Positions 17,710 through 26,656 are shown, counted from the stretch's first letter. The stretch: 64,000 nucleotides of DNA from Streptomyces sp. SUK 48 (GCF_009650765.1 NZ_CP045740.1:4316001-4380000); one strand, 5' to 3'. Translations and numbers: made by a program. The notes: generated by a model not told the origin, from the sequence alone.

Positions 17710-18843
17710 TTGGAAAACGAGGAAGAAAACCTTAATGTCTGGCACGTTCCTGGCGATGAATCGTCGGGAAAGTTCGGGAGTGTCGGCATTGAGCTCAAGA
17801 AGGGGCCGAGAGCCTATAAAGCGGCTTACCTGGCACGCTACGGAGACTCAGTCACGGGGGAAGTGAAAAAGCAGGAGCTACGGTTTCGCACGTATAGCTC
17901 ATCACCTTGGGGGCAGGGGTACGACTTTGATGACGCCTCAAGCTCCTGGTACTGTGAGAATGGAGAAATTCTTCGTCTCACCGCGTTTCTCAATGAACAC
18001 TTCACCGAGCCTGGCAGCTACCGGGTTATCAAAGATGGCTCCGTCACCGGAAGTATTCTCTCAATCCTAGAAGCAACGGGAATCGACGCGGCAGAACTTG
18101 GACGCGCCCTTGCCGAGCGCGGCGACGTTAGTGCCGTAATTTCTGGGCTTGCTTCAACCCCTGCGGGCTTAGCGGCCACAGAAGCAGCCGTCATCGCCCA
18201 GCGTCGACAAGTGGTCGCCCATCTTAAGCGACTCGCCGAAACGCCCGGAACCAATGAGACGCAGATGCAGTCTTCCATCGGCGGCAACTACTGGCTCTTC
18301 GGCGGAAAATACACAGGCATGGCCAACCGCCGGGACATGACTTACCTCGATCAGCACGACATCCCGCTCATCTGCTCAGACGGCTCCCTGCACATCGTAG
18401 AGCTCAAGGGCCCAAATATTCCGCGACTCGTTAAGCGACACCGCAATCATTGGATCGTCGGTAACGACGTACACGAAGCGGTCGGCCAAGCTCAGAACTA
18501 TCTTCGGGCGCTCGATGAGCAAGGGCTTAACCTCCAAGCTACATACGAGAACGAGCTGGGCGTAAGGTACGACATGAGGCGGGCAAAAGCGACGGTCTTG
18601 ATTGGTCACCCTGACCACGTGAATGCTCCGCTGGCGACAAGAAGGAGCATTGACCAAGCGATCCGCACTTATAACTCTCACCTAACACGGGTCGAGGTAC
18701 TTACGTACGCGGATCTCCTAGAGAGTGCTGAGCGAGCTCTCACCTTCGAAGAGGGGATCGCTGAGGATCGCCTCTCCGTAGAAGACTCCGGCTTGGCCGA
18801 AGAATCTGATGTATTCGATTTCGACGAGTCCCCGCCCTTCTAG
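17710..18843 (+). CDS. Shedu-type anti-phage nuclease (DUF4263/SduA C-terminal domain)
   Basis: 377 residues from a TTG at 17710 preceded by a run of G. Residues 1-180 are a family-variable N-terminal region. From about 183 on it matches the Shedu pattern: 'QSSIGGNYWLFGGKY', then 'RRDMTYL' (Asp209), then 'LHIVELKGPN' (Glu231 and Lys233), i.e. a PD-(D/E)xK nuclease core, followed by 'AVGQAQNYLRAL'. Shedu proteins are single-gene phage-defence nucleases whose N-terminal part senses infection. Codon use is much more A/T-rich than in neighbours, marking recent transfer. Leu at 18169-18171 is encoded by TTA, the rare Streptomyces codon read by the bldA tRNA, so full expression may be developmentally delayed. 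Confidence 0.82.
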   Translation: MENEEENLNVWHVPGDESSGKFGSVGIELKKGPRAYKAAYLARYGDSVTGEVKKQELRFRTYSSSPWGQGYDFDDASSSWYCENGEILRLTAFLNEHFTEPGSYRVIKDGSVTGSILSILEATGIDAAELGRALAERGDVSAVISGLASTPAGLAATEAAVIAQRRQVVAHLKRLAETPGTNETQMQSSIGGNYWLFGGKYTGMANRRDMTYLDQHDIPLICSDGSLHIVELKGPNIPRLVKRHRNHWIVGNDVHEAVGQAQNYLRALDEQGLNLQATYENELGVRYDMRRAKATVLIGHPDHVNAPLATRRSIDQAIRTYNSHLTRVEVLTYADLLESAERALTFEEGIAEDRLSVEDSGLAEESDVFDFDESPPF

Positions 18844-19183
18844 CCACTAGGAACAACGAAGGCCCGAGGTGAACCGCTGTCCGGGCTACTCCACCATGGG
18901 TGGTAGGACGGATGTGGCCGGCACGACAGTAGGCTTCTGTGCCGTCGGCATGGGTAGTGGGCCAGCCAAGTGTCGATCCCGAGGGATCTTGGGCCGGGTC
19001 AGAGCCAGTGGACCTCGTGTGGACCAGAAGCCTTATCGGAGGCCGGTACGCCGTACCGCTCCGTCCCAGGTAGGTGCGGAGCGAGGGGGTGCCCGAGCGT
19101 CACTAAGGGAATGGACTTGGAAACGGTCGTTACAGGCGGTGCCATCGTTCGAAGCTGTCGGCAACGACGCCACGCAGGGACCA
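18844..19183. other. Gene-free interval downstream of the Shedu gene
   Basis: No reading frame here has convincing codon use or a ribosome site on either strand. The sequence is of mixed composition and separates convergent genes. Confidence 0.5.
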
Positions 19184-19207
19184 TTGATCACGATCATCAG
19201 TGATCAA
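19184..19207 (-). terminator. Hairpin downstream of the HTH-NTPase gene
   Basis: TTGATCAC and GTGATCAA arms with an 8-nt loop lie 28 bp past the stop of the minus-strand gene ending at 19235. Confidence 0.5.
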
Positions 19208-19234
19208 CCGGGAGGATGGCGGAGCCCTCGCCGG

Positions 19235-21784
19235 TCACCTCCATGGGGCGCTTGGCGTGCCGTCCGCATCCAGGCCATACGGCCACCGGCTAACGAGGCT
19301 CGTCTCCGACTGTCCAGCATTGGCGGCCTCTAGGTACAAGGCTTCAGCCCCGCTGATATCCCCGGCCTCTTCTCGCATGCGGGCCAACTCCAAGACAGCT
19401 CGTGTGTCTCCGGCATCAATTGCAGATTGGTACAACTGCTCGGCACCTTTGGCATCCCCGAGCTTCAACCGAGCGTTTGCGAGCAGCTGAACAGCCACGA
19501 GGTCTCCAACGTCAGCAGCGCGTCGATATTGGGCTTCGGCTTCCGCACTATCTCCATAGACGTTCTCCAGCGTGGCCAGTAAGAGCATGCCGGTTGTATT
19601 GCCACCATCTGCGGCTTGCCGAAACAGGGCCTTGGCTCCTTCGACGTCCCCAGCACTCAACCGAAAGTGCGCGAGCTCGAGTAGTGCGTTGGCATCTCCG
19701 GATTCGATGATCTGCTGGTACAGCGCTTCGGCCCCTGAAATGTCAGCGACCGCTAGACGCCGCTTCGCCAGGTAGACAAGTGCGATCGGATCGCCGGAGT
19801 CAGCGGCACGCTGGTAGAGAACGTCGGATCCGTCGAGATTAATGACCCGTCCTTGTGCCTGCGCCAGCATGATGTGTACGTCCATAAGCCGGACCAGGCT
19901 TACCGGGTCGATGACGTCGGATGCCTTCTCGTACAGTGCCTTGGCGGTCTCGACATCCCCTGCCGCTCCTCGGAGCTCTGCCAAGTCCAAGAGTGCGATC
20001 TTGTAACCGGAATTTACGGCTTTCTGGTAGAGGGCTTCAGCCGTGTTGACATCCCCAGCCTCTCTCTGTGTCTCTGCCAGTTTGAGAAGTGCTGGAATGC
20101 TACCGGCGTCGGCGGCTCTCTGGTATAGAGCTGTGGCTCCTTCATTATGCCCGTCGCTGTCCTGTTTTTTCGCCAGCTCCATCAGGGCGTCGGGGTGGCC
20201 GATGTGAGCCGCCTGCTCGTACATTGCCTCCGTGCCTCTGGCATCCCCTGCACCCTTGCGCATCTCCGCCAGCTCCACGAGAGCCTGTGCGTCACCGACG
20301 TCGGCAGCTCTTTGAAAGAGGTGATGGGCCCATTGGAGACGCAGCCTGGAGCGCGCAGCCTTGGCAAGATTGCCGAGGTCGGCAGGCCGGGTCAGGTGGG
20401 TGTAAGCGGCGGCCCAGAACGAAGCAGGCGGGCATAGACGTTCTCGCTCGCTACGACCGTGCTGCTCAAGGTAGTCGGCGAGCCGGAATACGGGAGCTAC
20501 CCCGGCAAGTGGAGCGTCTGCGGACATCCGACTGCTGGGAGGTTGGCGTCGGGGTCGTGGAGCAGTTCGGCGCAGTGGGGCCCGTTTGCCGTGGACTGGG
20601 CGAGCTAGCTCGGCGAACGCCGCTTCAGCCCAATCCTCGGTGAGTTCGTCGTAATCGTGGTCGTCGAGGTAGTCGGCGGCAGCATCGATCAGGAAACCCT
20701 GGGGAAGGTGTAGCCCGACACCGAGACGCCGTGCGTCCATGGCCGCTGCCAACAGCGCCCTGACGGGTGGCGTGCCGTTCTCGTAGCATCGCAGGAGCTC
20801 GGGAGCACCGGCGAGGTTTTGGGTCACTCGCCCGTCGTCACTGGCATGCTTCAGGGCCTGGGCTAGCAGCCCATCGCCGGTCTCGGCCAGTGTGGCTGCT
20901 GCGAGTAGCGCCTCTTGGTCGAACGCTTCCGCGACCGTAACGGTCCGACCGGCGAGGAGTTCCCGTGTGCGACTGTGTGGGTCGACCTCGTTCGGGCGCG
21001 GTAGGTCTGTGTACTGCATGGCGTACTCGGGCCACAGCGTTCCGAGTACCAGGACTGGTCCGCGTGCGGGTTCGGTCAGCAGGCCATGCACGGCCGCCGC
21101 GATTTGCTCACCTACTCGAGGGTCGCCTAGGTAGTGCTGAGCTTCGTTGAGCCAGACGACTGTCCGTGGTAGCACGTGCCGTAGATCCGCGAGGGCGGCG
21201 TGAGCTCTCGTGGGGTCGAAGGGGTGCCACAGCCGCCACCCCTCTGCGGCCAGTGGCTGGACGGCTTCCCAGCAGGCCCGTGTCTTACCGGTGGAGGACG
21301 ACCCGATGAGCATCAGCATTCGGCTCTTGCCTTTACTGACGTGCCGCACGGCCTCCGCGAGAACAAGATCGTGGGCCCGAGACACGTAGCCGGACAACTC
21401 CATGCTCAATGTGGGACCAGCGGGGTGCACCTCCAGATCGTGCGGGTGCCACTCGCCGATCGGCCTGCCAGGGCCGCTATCCAACGTTGCCGCAGGCTTG
21501 GCTTCGCCGGCAGCCATCCGCCTGAGTGCCAGCATCTCGTCCATCGGCAGCCGCAGGGTCCGCGCCAGGGCTGCAACCGTCGCCGCCGACGGTACCGGGC
21601 TGTCGTTCTGGAAGGCTTCTGACACGGTCGTCCGGCTGAGCTTCGCCCCAGCGGCAAGATCTGTCTTGGTCAGGCGGGAACGGGCAAGTGCATCGGTCAA
21701 CCTCTCGCGCAACTCGGAAAGCGCTGCCGCAGGTTGCACCCGCTTCTCGGCCACCCTCTCGGTCCCCCCTGCTTGAGTGTTCAC
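19235..21784 (-). CDS. HTH-P-loop NTPase-TPR/Sel1-like repeat protein
   Basis: 849 residues (a GTG at 21754 is an alternative start). The N-terminus has an XRE-type HTH, 'LTKTDLAAGAKLSRTTVSEAF', around residues 35-60. A P-loop domain follows with Walker A 'GSSSTGKT' and Walker B-like 'TVVWLNEAQ'. From about residue 480 the chain is ten 32-residue helical repeats with consensus 'ALYQRAADAGD-ALLELAE'. This architecture resembles STAND-type sensors, in which repeats detect a ligand and the NTPase oligomerises, but there is no obvious effector other than the HTH. It is uncharacterised as far as I can tell. Its position beside the Shedu gene on the same island makes a defence or phage-sensing role worth testing. 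Confidence 0.65.
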   Translation of the reverse strand: MNTQAGGTERVAEKRVQPAAALSELRERLTDALARSRLTKTDLAAGAKLSRTTVSEAFQNDSPVPSAATVAALARTLRLPMDEMLALRRMAAGEAKPAATLDSGPGRPIGEWHPHDLEVHPAGPTLSMELSGYVSRAHDLVLAEAVRHVSKGKSRMLMLIGSSSTGKTRACWEAVQPLAAEGWRLWHPFDPTRAHAALADLRHVLPRTVVWLNEAQHYLGDPRVGEQIAAAVHGLLTEPARGPVLVLGTLWPEYAMQYTDLPRPNEVDPHSRTRELLAGRTVTVAEAFDQEALLAAATLAETGDGLLAQALKHASDDGRVTQNLAGAPELLRCYENGTPPVRALLAAAMDARRLGVGLHLPQGFLIDAAADYLDDHDYDELTEDWAEAAFAELARPVHGKRAPLRRTAPRPRRQPPSSRMSADAPLAGVAPVFRLADYLEQHGRSERERLCPPASFWAAAYTHLTRPADLGNLAKAARSRLRLQWAHHLFQRAADVGDAQALVELAEMRKGAGDARGTEAMYEQAAHIGHPDALMELAKKQDSDGHNEGATALYQRAADAGSIPALLKLAETQREAGDVNTAEALYQKAVNSGYKIALLDLAELRGAAGDVETAKALYEKASDVIDPVSLVRLMDVHIMLAQAQGRVINLDGSDVLYQRAADSGDPIALVYLAKRRLAVADISGAEALYQQIIESGDANALLELAHFRLSAGDVEGAKALFRQAADGGNTTGMLLLATLENVYGDSAEAEAQYRRAADVGDLVAVQLLANARLKLGDAKGAEQLYQSAIDAGDTRAVLELARMREEAGDISGAEALYLEAANAGQSETSLVSRWPYGLDADGTPSAPWR

Positions 21785-21875
21785 CGGTGTTCATCTTCGT
21801 CCGGTCGTACCACAGCGAACACACATTCCGAGAACTTCGGGGTCGTCAACGCCTATCGGATACCTGGAGTCAGCC

Positions 21876-22076
21876 GTGTCCCACCTCACCGTTGTTCTCT
21901 TCGCCATCTCGCTGGTGGTCCTCGTCGCGCTGCTGGCCGCCGCCGGCGCAGGGAAGCTCGCCCGTCTCGACGGTGCCACCTATCCGACCGCGTTGTTGAG
22001 GGCCGCTGCCACTTTTGCGGCAGTTCTTACTCTCGCCGCCGCTTTGACGGGCGCGCTCACGCAGGTCCTCTCCTGA
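21876..22076 (+). CDS. 66-residue membrane protein
   Basis: GTG at 21876 with CTGGAG upstream. Two hydrophobic segments ('VVLFAISLVVLVALLAAAG' and 'LRAAATFAAVLTLAAALTG') are separated by a short polar loop, so it is a small two-span membrane protein. It is divergent from the HTH-NTPase gene, 91 bp away, and is the last gene before the right attachment site. Function unknown; a link to the NTPase is only positional. Confidence 0.6.
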   Translation: MSHLTVVLFAISLVVLVALLAAAGAGKLARLDGATYPTALLRAAATFAAVLTLAAALTGALTQVLS

Positions 22077-22247
22077 GCCGTCACACGCTGCGCCCTAACC
22101 CTCTCCCAACCGTTGTTGCGGTGGTGCCATGTGTTCGGAGCTGACGGCAGCCCTGACGGCAACGACGGCACACAGACGCGCATGATCGGCAACCTCGGCA
22201 GTCGGAGTTGAAGGCCGTCGGCACTCTCCGTGGGGAGCTGCCCAATC

Positions 22248-22291
22248 CTACGGATCAGAAGGTTGCAGGTTCGAATCCTGCCGAGTGCACA
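22248..22291 (+). repeat. attR-like copy of the tRNA-Arg(ACG) 3' end
   Basis: 44 bp identical to 12589-12632, from the anticodon loop to two bases past the tRNA. There is no acceptor 5' half or D-arm, so it is not a functional tRNA gene. It marks the right end of the island. Confidence 0.85.
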
Positions 22292-22296
22292 TCAGA

Positions 22297-22327
22297 CCAG
22301 AGGCCCGGAGATATCCGGGGCCTCTGG
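22297..22327 (+). terminator. Original tRNA-Arg terminator displaced by the island
   Basis: CCAGAGGCCC-GGA and TCC-GGGGCCTCTGG arms with a 4-nt loop and one bulge directly follow the tRNA 3' fragment. It is probably the ancestral terminator of the tRNA. Confidence 0.65.
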
Positions 22328-22377
22328 CGTTAATGGCGGATGCTCGCGTTCATGCGGCGGTACCCCGGGACGGCGGC

Positions 22378-23046
22378 TCAGGAAGCGATGAGGCGGCTGG
22401 TGAAGCCGTCGCGGATGAGGGCTTCGTACGCCCCGCGCACATCGGCCGGGACGTCCTGTTCGATGGCGAACCCGCGCCTCGGGTACTCGATCACCCGCTG
22501 GAGATCACCGACGAGCATGTCTACGACGAGCTTCTCGTCACCGATGGACTTCACGTAGTCGTCGAGTTCCGACGGCTCCGACGCGCAGAGGATCTCGACG
22601 TCGGGCCACAGTTTGCGGGCGGTCGCGTAGGAGCGCCGTTCCATGTAGGGCTTGGAGACCAGCAGCACGGTGGCCGGGGTGATGCCGGCGGCGGCGAGGA
22701 CCTCACGGGAGAGGGTGATGTTCTGCCCGGTGTTGCCGGCGGACGGTTCGAGGAGGATCGCCTCGGAGGGGACGCCGAGGCCGATGGCGTGTTCGCGGTA
22801 GTGGACGGCTTCGCCGCGTGGGAAGACCTTGGCGGTGGTGGGGCTGTTGCCGCCGGTGAAGATCAGGGTCGGGAACAGCCCGGCGCGGTACAGCTCGGCG
22901 GCGCGGGTGGCGACGCCGAGGTCGTGACTGCCCAGGCCGATCGCCACGTCGACGGGCCGCGGCGCGTGGCGCATCTGGTGGTACTCCCAGATCAGCGCGG
23001 CCCGGTGCCACTGGTCCTCGGTGATGGCCTGCTGGTTGTCGCCCAC
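22378..23046 (-). CDS. YdcF family protein (DUF218)
   Basis: 222 residues from GTG at 23046, with GGGAGAG upstream. It has the DUF218 pattern: 'DVAIGLGSHDLGVATRAAEL' near the N-terminus, 'LIFTGGNSPTTAKVFPRGEA' in the centre, 'LEPSAGNTGQNI', and 'LLVSKPYMERR'. These acidic and Arg motifs define the YdcF/SanA fold. Bacterial YdcF proteins bind S-adenosylmethionine or act in envelope functions; the reaction is generally unproven. No signal peptide, so cytoplasmic. It lies just outside the right island boundary and belongs to the backbone. Confidence 0.82.
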   Translation of the reverse strand: MGDNQQAITEDQWHRAALIWEYHQMRHAPRPVDVAIGLGSHDLGVATRAAELYRAGLFPTLIFTGGNSPTTAKVFPRGEAVHYREHAIGLGVPSEAILLEPSAGNTGQNITLSREVLAAAGITPATVLLVSKPYMERRSYATARKLWPDVEILCASEPSELDDYVKSIGDEKLVVDMLVGDLQRVIEYPRRGFAIEQDVPADVRGAYEALIRDGFTSRLIAS

Positions 23047-23436
23047 GCGTCTCTCCCTGTCACCGTCGCCGGGGGCCAGTCCGGCTCTGTCTCGTGGCCT
23101 TGATGCCCTCGATCCTGCGCAGTTGGTGCACGAGTCCGTACTGGGCGGCCGTGCGAATGGCTTGATCGAGGACGAGTAGTCCATCACCCCGGCCCGAGCA
23201 GTTCCACAAGCTTCCCGGAGCCCGCCATGAGCGACTGCGGGTCGGGGTGGACAGAGGTGTGCTTCGTGTAGGACAGGTCGCTGCGCCCGGCACGCCGAGG
23301 CGGCAGGCGTCCACCGCGCCACCGTGTGGGAGAACGTGAGGAGACCTCAGAAACTCGGACCGGCCGCCTGAAGGCGGGCTCCTGACCACGACGGTGTTGC
23401 CGCTGAGCCCGGCTTCCAGCGAGCTTTAGCAGGAGC
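23047..23436. other. Intergenic interval with possible coding debris
   Basis: No intact gene is supported. One minus-strand frame reads 'RSDLSYTKHTSVHPDPQSL' and ends in a stop near 23188; the composition looks protein-like but no start or family can be assigned. Confidence 0.3.
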
Positions 23437-23986
23437 TCAACGCGCGCGCCCCCGGTTCCAGCCGAGGGCGAAGGACCAGCTCACGTCCGGGTCCGAGGTG
23501 AAGCGCAGGGAGCCGGTGGCGGCGGTCCGGGGCATCTGGATCTCGTTCATCGCGGGCAGGACCTCGCCCTTCTCGCACCGCAGCGGGAAGGAGACGCCCG
23601 CGGACGGCACCTGGGCGGTCAGCCGGCCCGGGCCCTGGCAGTCGATCGCGATCACCAGGGTCCTGCCCGCCTTGATCCCGCCCGGGATCGGGTAGGTGGC
23701 GTCGCCCCTGACCGCGGTGCCGGCGGCCAGGATCTCGATGCCGTCCGAGGCGGACAGCGGGACCCGGTGGACGGACGGGGCGGGAGAGGCCGAGGGTGTG
23801 TCGGGGGACTCGGCGGGGGCTGGGAGTGTGGTGAGCCGGGCGGGGCGGGGAGGCTGTGCCGTGCTGACCTGAGCCGGTGCAGCCGGCCGTGGCCAGGGTG
23901 GCGACGCACACGGAGAAGGCCAGGCGGATGGATCGTCTGGTCATTGCCATCGGATGTTCGGCACCCCCGGTGCGTCCTTTCACCAT
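23437..23986 (-). pseudogene. Frameshifted lipoprotein gene
   Basis: Two minus-strand frames must be joined to give a sensible protein. The first, from about 23950, encodes a lipoprotein signal ('IRLAFSVCVATLATAGC'). The second encodes a Pro/Ser/Ala-rich linker and then a beta-rich domain with 'GDATYPIPGGIKAGRTLVIA' and two Cys, ending at 23437. The switch lies in the C-rich stretch near 23,790-23,880. The second frame has a stop upstream and no signal of its own. It is either a real frameshift or a sequencing error in the homopolymer runs. If intact it would be a secreted lipid-anchored protein of about 170 residues, function unknown. Confidence 0.6.
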
Positions 23987-24102
23987 CTCTCCCTCTGAGA
24001 GGCGGCGTGTGCCACAGAACAGTCACCCCTGTCGATGCGGCCCGGCAGATGAACGCCCTTTGTTTGAGGGAAAGCTGAGGCGTCGGCCCCGCTGTTCCCG
24101 GC

Positions 24103-25338
24103 TCAGGCGATGGCGCGGGCCGCCTTGGGGGATCGGGTCAGGAAGAGGAGGTAGGCGCCGCCTGCGAGGAGGCAGAGGGCCGCGGCCGTCGCCAGGAGGG
24201 CCGGGGCGTGCCGGGGGTGGAGGAAGAGGCCCACGGAGAAGCTCAGGAACAGGGAGGCGTTCAGGATCCAGTTGAACGCGGCCCAGGCGTGGGGCTGGGC
24301 CGCCGCCGGGACACCCGACCAGATGACCCGGGTGAGGAGGAGGTTGAAGACGCCGTTCCCGATGCCGCCCAGGGCGAAGGCGACGGTGGCGGACCAGAAG
24401 GGGAGCCCGAGGCTCGGAAGCCCGATCGCGAGGGCCACCAGCAGATCGGACAGAGGGAGAAGCGCGCGAACGCCGGTGAACCGGCGGGGAGTCACGGCCG
24501 CCGCGATCATGGAGGCCACGGCCCAGCAGGCCAACACGACGCCGAGCCCGTGAGCGTCGTAACCCGGTGTCCTGGCCAGCATGAAGGGGCCCGACACGCC
24601 CTCCAGGCTGGTGGTGACCAGCATGACGGTCACGCAGAGGAGGCCGAGGGCGCCGAACGCGCCGGGGGCCACCAGGCGGCCGAACCCCGGACCGAACCCC
24701 AGGCCGAACCTCGCGGTGGCGCTACGGCCACCCGTCGTGCCGTCGTCCGCCGGAATCCGCGGCGACCAGGCCACGGCCAGCACCAGCAGGAAGGTGAGGG
24801 CGTCCAGGGCGAAGGCCGACTTCGCGCCGGACAGGGCCACCACCACGCCGGCCAGCACCATGCCCAGGGCGCCGGCCCCCGCCTTCGCGACGCTCCACCA
24901 CTTGGCCAGTTCGGCCTGCCGTCCGTCGCTGCGGGCGTGCAGGAGCGAGCGGGAGAACGGCATCGTCAGGGCCTCGCAGGACGCGGCGACGAGAACGCAG
25001 GCCAGGACGGCGATCCGGTGGTCCGCCACCGCGGCCGCGACGGCGAACGCCGCCACCTGCCCGATCAGCCCCGCCCGCCACGCCGTCCGCGAGCGGATCC
25101 ACCCCCGGGAGCTGACGAGCGGGGTCAGCGCCAGGACCGGGATCGTCTGGGCGGCCAGTACGGCGGCGAGGAAGGTCGTCGAACCCGCGCGCACCGCGAT
25201 CAGCGCGTACGCCACCTGCACCAGCTTGTCCCCGAACTCGGATGCGGCCAGGGCGAGAAGAAGCCCGGCGAGCCCGGCGGGCAGAGCGGCGGAACGGTCT
25301 GCCAACGCTGACGCCTCCCACGCTCGCGAAGCCGGCAC
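24103..25338 (-). CDS. MFS transporter
   Basis: 411 residues with about 12 hydrophobic segments. The loop after helix 2 reads 'SSRGWIRSRTAWRAG', a weak form of the MFS A-motif. A central cytoplasmic loop follows helix 6 ('RIPADDGTTGGRS'). The Ala/Leu/Val-rich composition and length fit drug- or metabolite-exporting MFS members. Substrate unknown. Monocistronic, with no adjacent regulator. Confidence 0.72.
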   Translation of the reverse strand: MPASRAWEASALADRSAALPAGLAGLLLALAASEFGDKLVQVAYALIAVRAGSTTFLAAVLAAQTIPVLALTPLVSSRGWIRSRTAWRAGLIGQVAAFAVAAAVADHRIAVLACVLVAASCEALTMPFSRSLLHARSDGRQAELAKWWSVAKAGAGALGMVLAGVVVALSGAKSAFALDALTFLLVLAVAWSPRIPADDGTTGGRSATARFGLGFGPGFGRLVAPGAFGALGLLCVTVMLVTTSLEGVSGPFMLARTPGYDAHGLGVVLACWAVASMIAAAVTPRRFTGVRALLPLSDLLVALAIGLPSLGLPFWSATVAFALGGIGNGVFNLLLTRVIWSGVPAAAQPHAWAAFNWILNASLFLSFSVGLFLHPRHAPALLATAAALCLLAGGAYLLFLTRSPKAARAIA

Positions 25339-25682
25339 CCGGAGAGCTGCCAGGGGAGGCTATCCCGCACTCCGACACCACCGCTCCGCAATTTTCCGGC
25401 CTCCCGGCCCCGTGCACTGCCGGACGGAGGACCTCGCGGAGCGCCCGGGCCTCGCGGAAGGCACGGACCTCGCGGAACGCACCGGCCTCACAGCCGCCCG
25501 TGTGCCCGGTCGCCCGGGCGCACGACCGTCCGCGCGTGGCTGATCGAGCGGGGGTGTGCCCGACGCTCGGGCATGGCCGCGGGCCGCCGGACGCCGGTGT
25601 ACGCGCTGCCGTGAGCGGTGCGCGTGCCGCCGGCCCCGTCTCCCCCCGGCACTGTCGGACCCACCCCTTACCCTCACGAGTG
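25339..25682. other. Intergenic region with short imperfect tandem repeats
   Basis: Between divergent genes. Near 25,430-25,490 the unit 'ACCTCGCGGAACGCACCGG' occurs about three times imperfectly, spelling Leu-Ala-Glu-Arg repeats in one frame, but no start codon or ribosome site supports a gene. Confidence 0.35.
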
Positions 25683-26555
25683 ATGGCACAGACGTGGAGA
25701 TGCTCCGGGCTTCGCTGGTCCGGCGACGGGCTCGTGCTCGCCTGGGAGGGCGGGCGGGGCAGCGCGCTGGCGTGGGGCAAGCGGGTCGGGTTCGCCGTGC
25801 CGGAAGGGGGCGGGCGCGTCTGTGTGGGCGCGCGGGGACACGCGTGCCCGGTGCGGGCGGCCGTGCCGGTGCGCGCCACCGGCGCCCGGTGCGAGGAGTG
25901 CGCCCGGCTCGACCGGGCGCACTCCGTGGCCGCCGACACGATCGCCGACGACCCCCGGCCGTACCGGGTGTATCTCGCCTGGTTCGGGCCCGGTCTGGTC
26001 AAGGTCGGCATCACGGCCGTCGAGCGGGGTCCGGCGCGGCTGCTGGAGCAGGGCGCGGTCTGTTTCAGCTGGCTCGGTACCGGTCCCCTGATGGCGGCCC
26101 GGCGCGCCGAGGAGATGCTGCGGGCCGCGCTGGGCGTGCCGGACCGGATCGCGTACGCCGAGAAGCGGGCGGTGCGGGCGAGGCTGCCGGGGACGGCGGC
26201 GGAGCGGGCGGCCGAGGTGCGCGCGCTGCACCGGCGGGCCGTCGCGCTCGACCGGTGGCCGGAGTCGCTGCGGGCCGAGCCCTGCGAGGTGGTCGACCAT
26301 GTGCGGGCCTTCGGGCTCGACGGCGTACCCGCCGCCTTCGGCGAGGTGACCGGGCTCGTCCCCGGTGGTGCCGTCGGCGGGGAACTGGTCGCGGCCGCCG
26401 GTCCCGATCTTCATCTGGCGGTTGCCGGCCGCGGGGTCGTCGTGCTCGACACCCGGCTGATACGGGGGTGGGGACTCGTGCCCGCGCCGCGCGAGGGCGA
26501 TGAACTCTCCCTGCCCGTGCGGGAGTTCCGCCGGGAGCAGGACGGGCTGTTCTGA
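25683..26555 (+). CDS. DUF2797 domain-containing protein
   Basis: 290 residues from ATG at 25683 (an in-frame GTG lies one codon earlier). The N-terminal part has two CxxC-like pairs, with 'CEEC' near residue 70 suggesting a Zn site. The central 'RVYLAWFGPGLVKVGIT' is a GIY-YIG-like segment characteristic of DUF2797, followed by an Arg-rich helical part. The family is conserved in actinobacteria but uncharacterised; the resemblance to GIY-YIG nucleases suggests nucleic-acid contact without proof of cleavage. No operon partner. Confidence 0.72.
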   Translation: MAQTWRCSGLRWSGDGLVLAWEGGRGSALAWGKRVGFAVPEGGGRVCVGARGHACPVRAAVPVRATGARCEECARLDRAHSVAADTIADDPRPYRVYLAWFGPGLVKVGITAVERGPARLLEQGAVCFSWLGTGPLMAARRAEEMLRAALGVPDRIAYAEKRAVRARLPGTAAERAAEVRALHRRAVALDRWPESLRAEPCEVVDHVRAFGLDGVPAAFGEVTGLVPGGAVGGELVAAAGPDLHLAVAGRGVVVLDTRLIRGWGLVPAPREGDELSLPVREFRREQDGLF

Positions 26556-26656
26556 GGGGCCGCCCAGGCGTTGTCTGAGTGGTGGCTGTGTGTTTCTCAG
26601 GAAAAACCAAGACTGGTGAAACACTCCTCTCAGAGGGCCCCGACAGTGTGGCCGCC

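Larger units (their letters stand above)
12589..22291. mobile_element. Integrated genomic island at tRNA-Arg(ACG)
   Basis: A 44-bp perfect direct repeat of the tRNA-Arg 3' end (12589-12632 and 22248-22291) bounds about 9.7 kb. The arrangement is standard for tyrosine-integrase elements: intact tRNA on one side, orphan 3' fragment on the other. Terminator hairpins follow both copies. The inside carries genes of uneven base composition: kinase-like protein, small unknowns, HTH/NUDIX pair, Shedu-type nuclease, HTH-NTPase-repeat protein. No integrase, excisionase or transfer gene was found, so the element is probably defective or mobilised in trans. Confidence 0.75.

Noticed and set aside
17410..17745. 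Minus-strand frame opposite the split small ORF
   Set aside because: No ribosome site and no family; the plus-strand reading has better codon character.
12785..22076. Search for integrase, excisionase or RepSA/Tra-type genes in the first island
   Set aside because: None found on either strand; the island call rests on the tRNA repeat only.
23060..23389. Minus-strand frame of 109 codons upstream of the YdcF gene
   Set aside because: Only its last third looks protein-like; no start signal, so it was left as possible debris.
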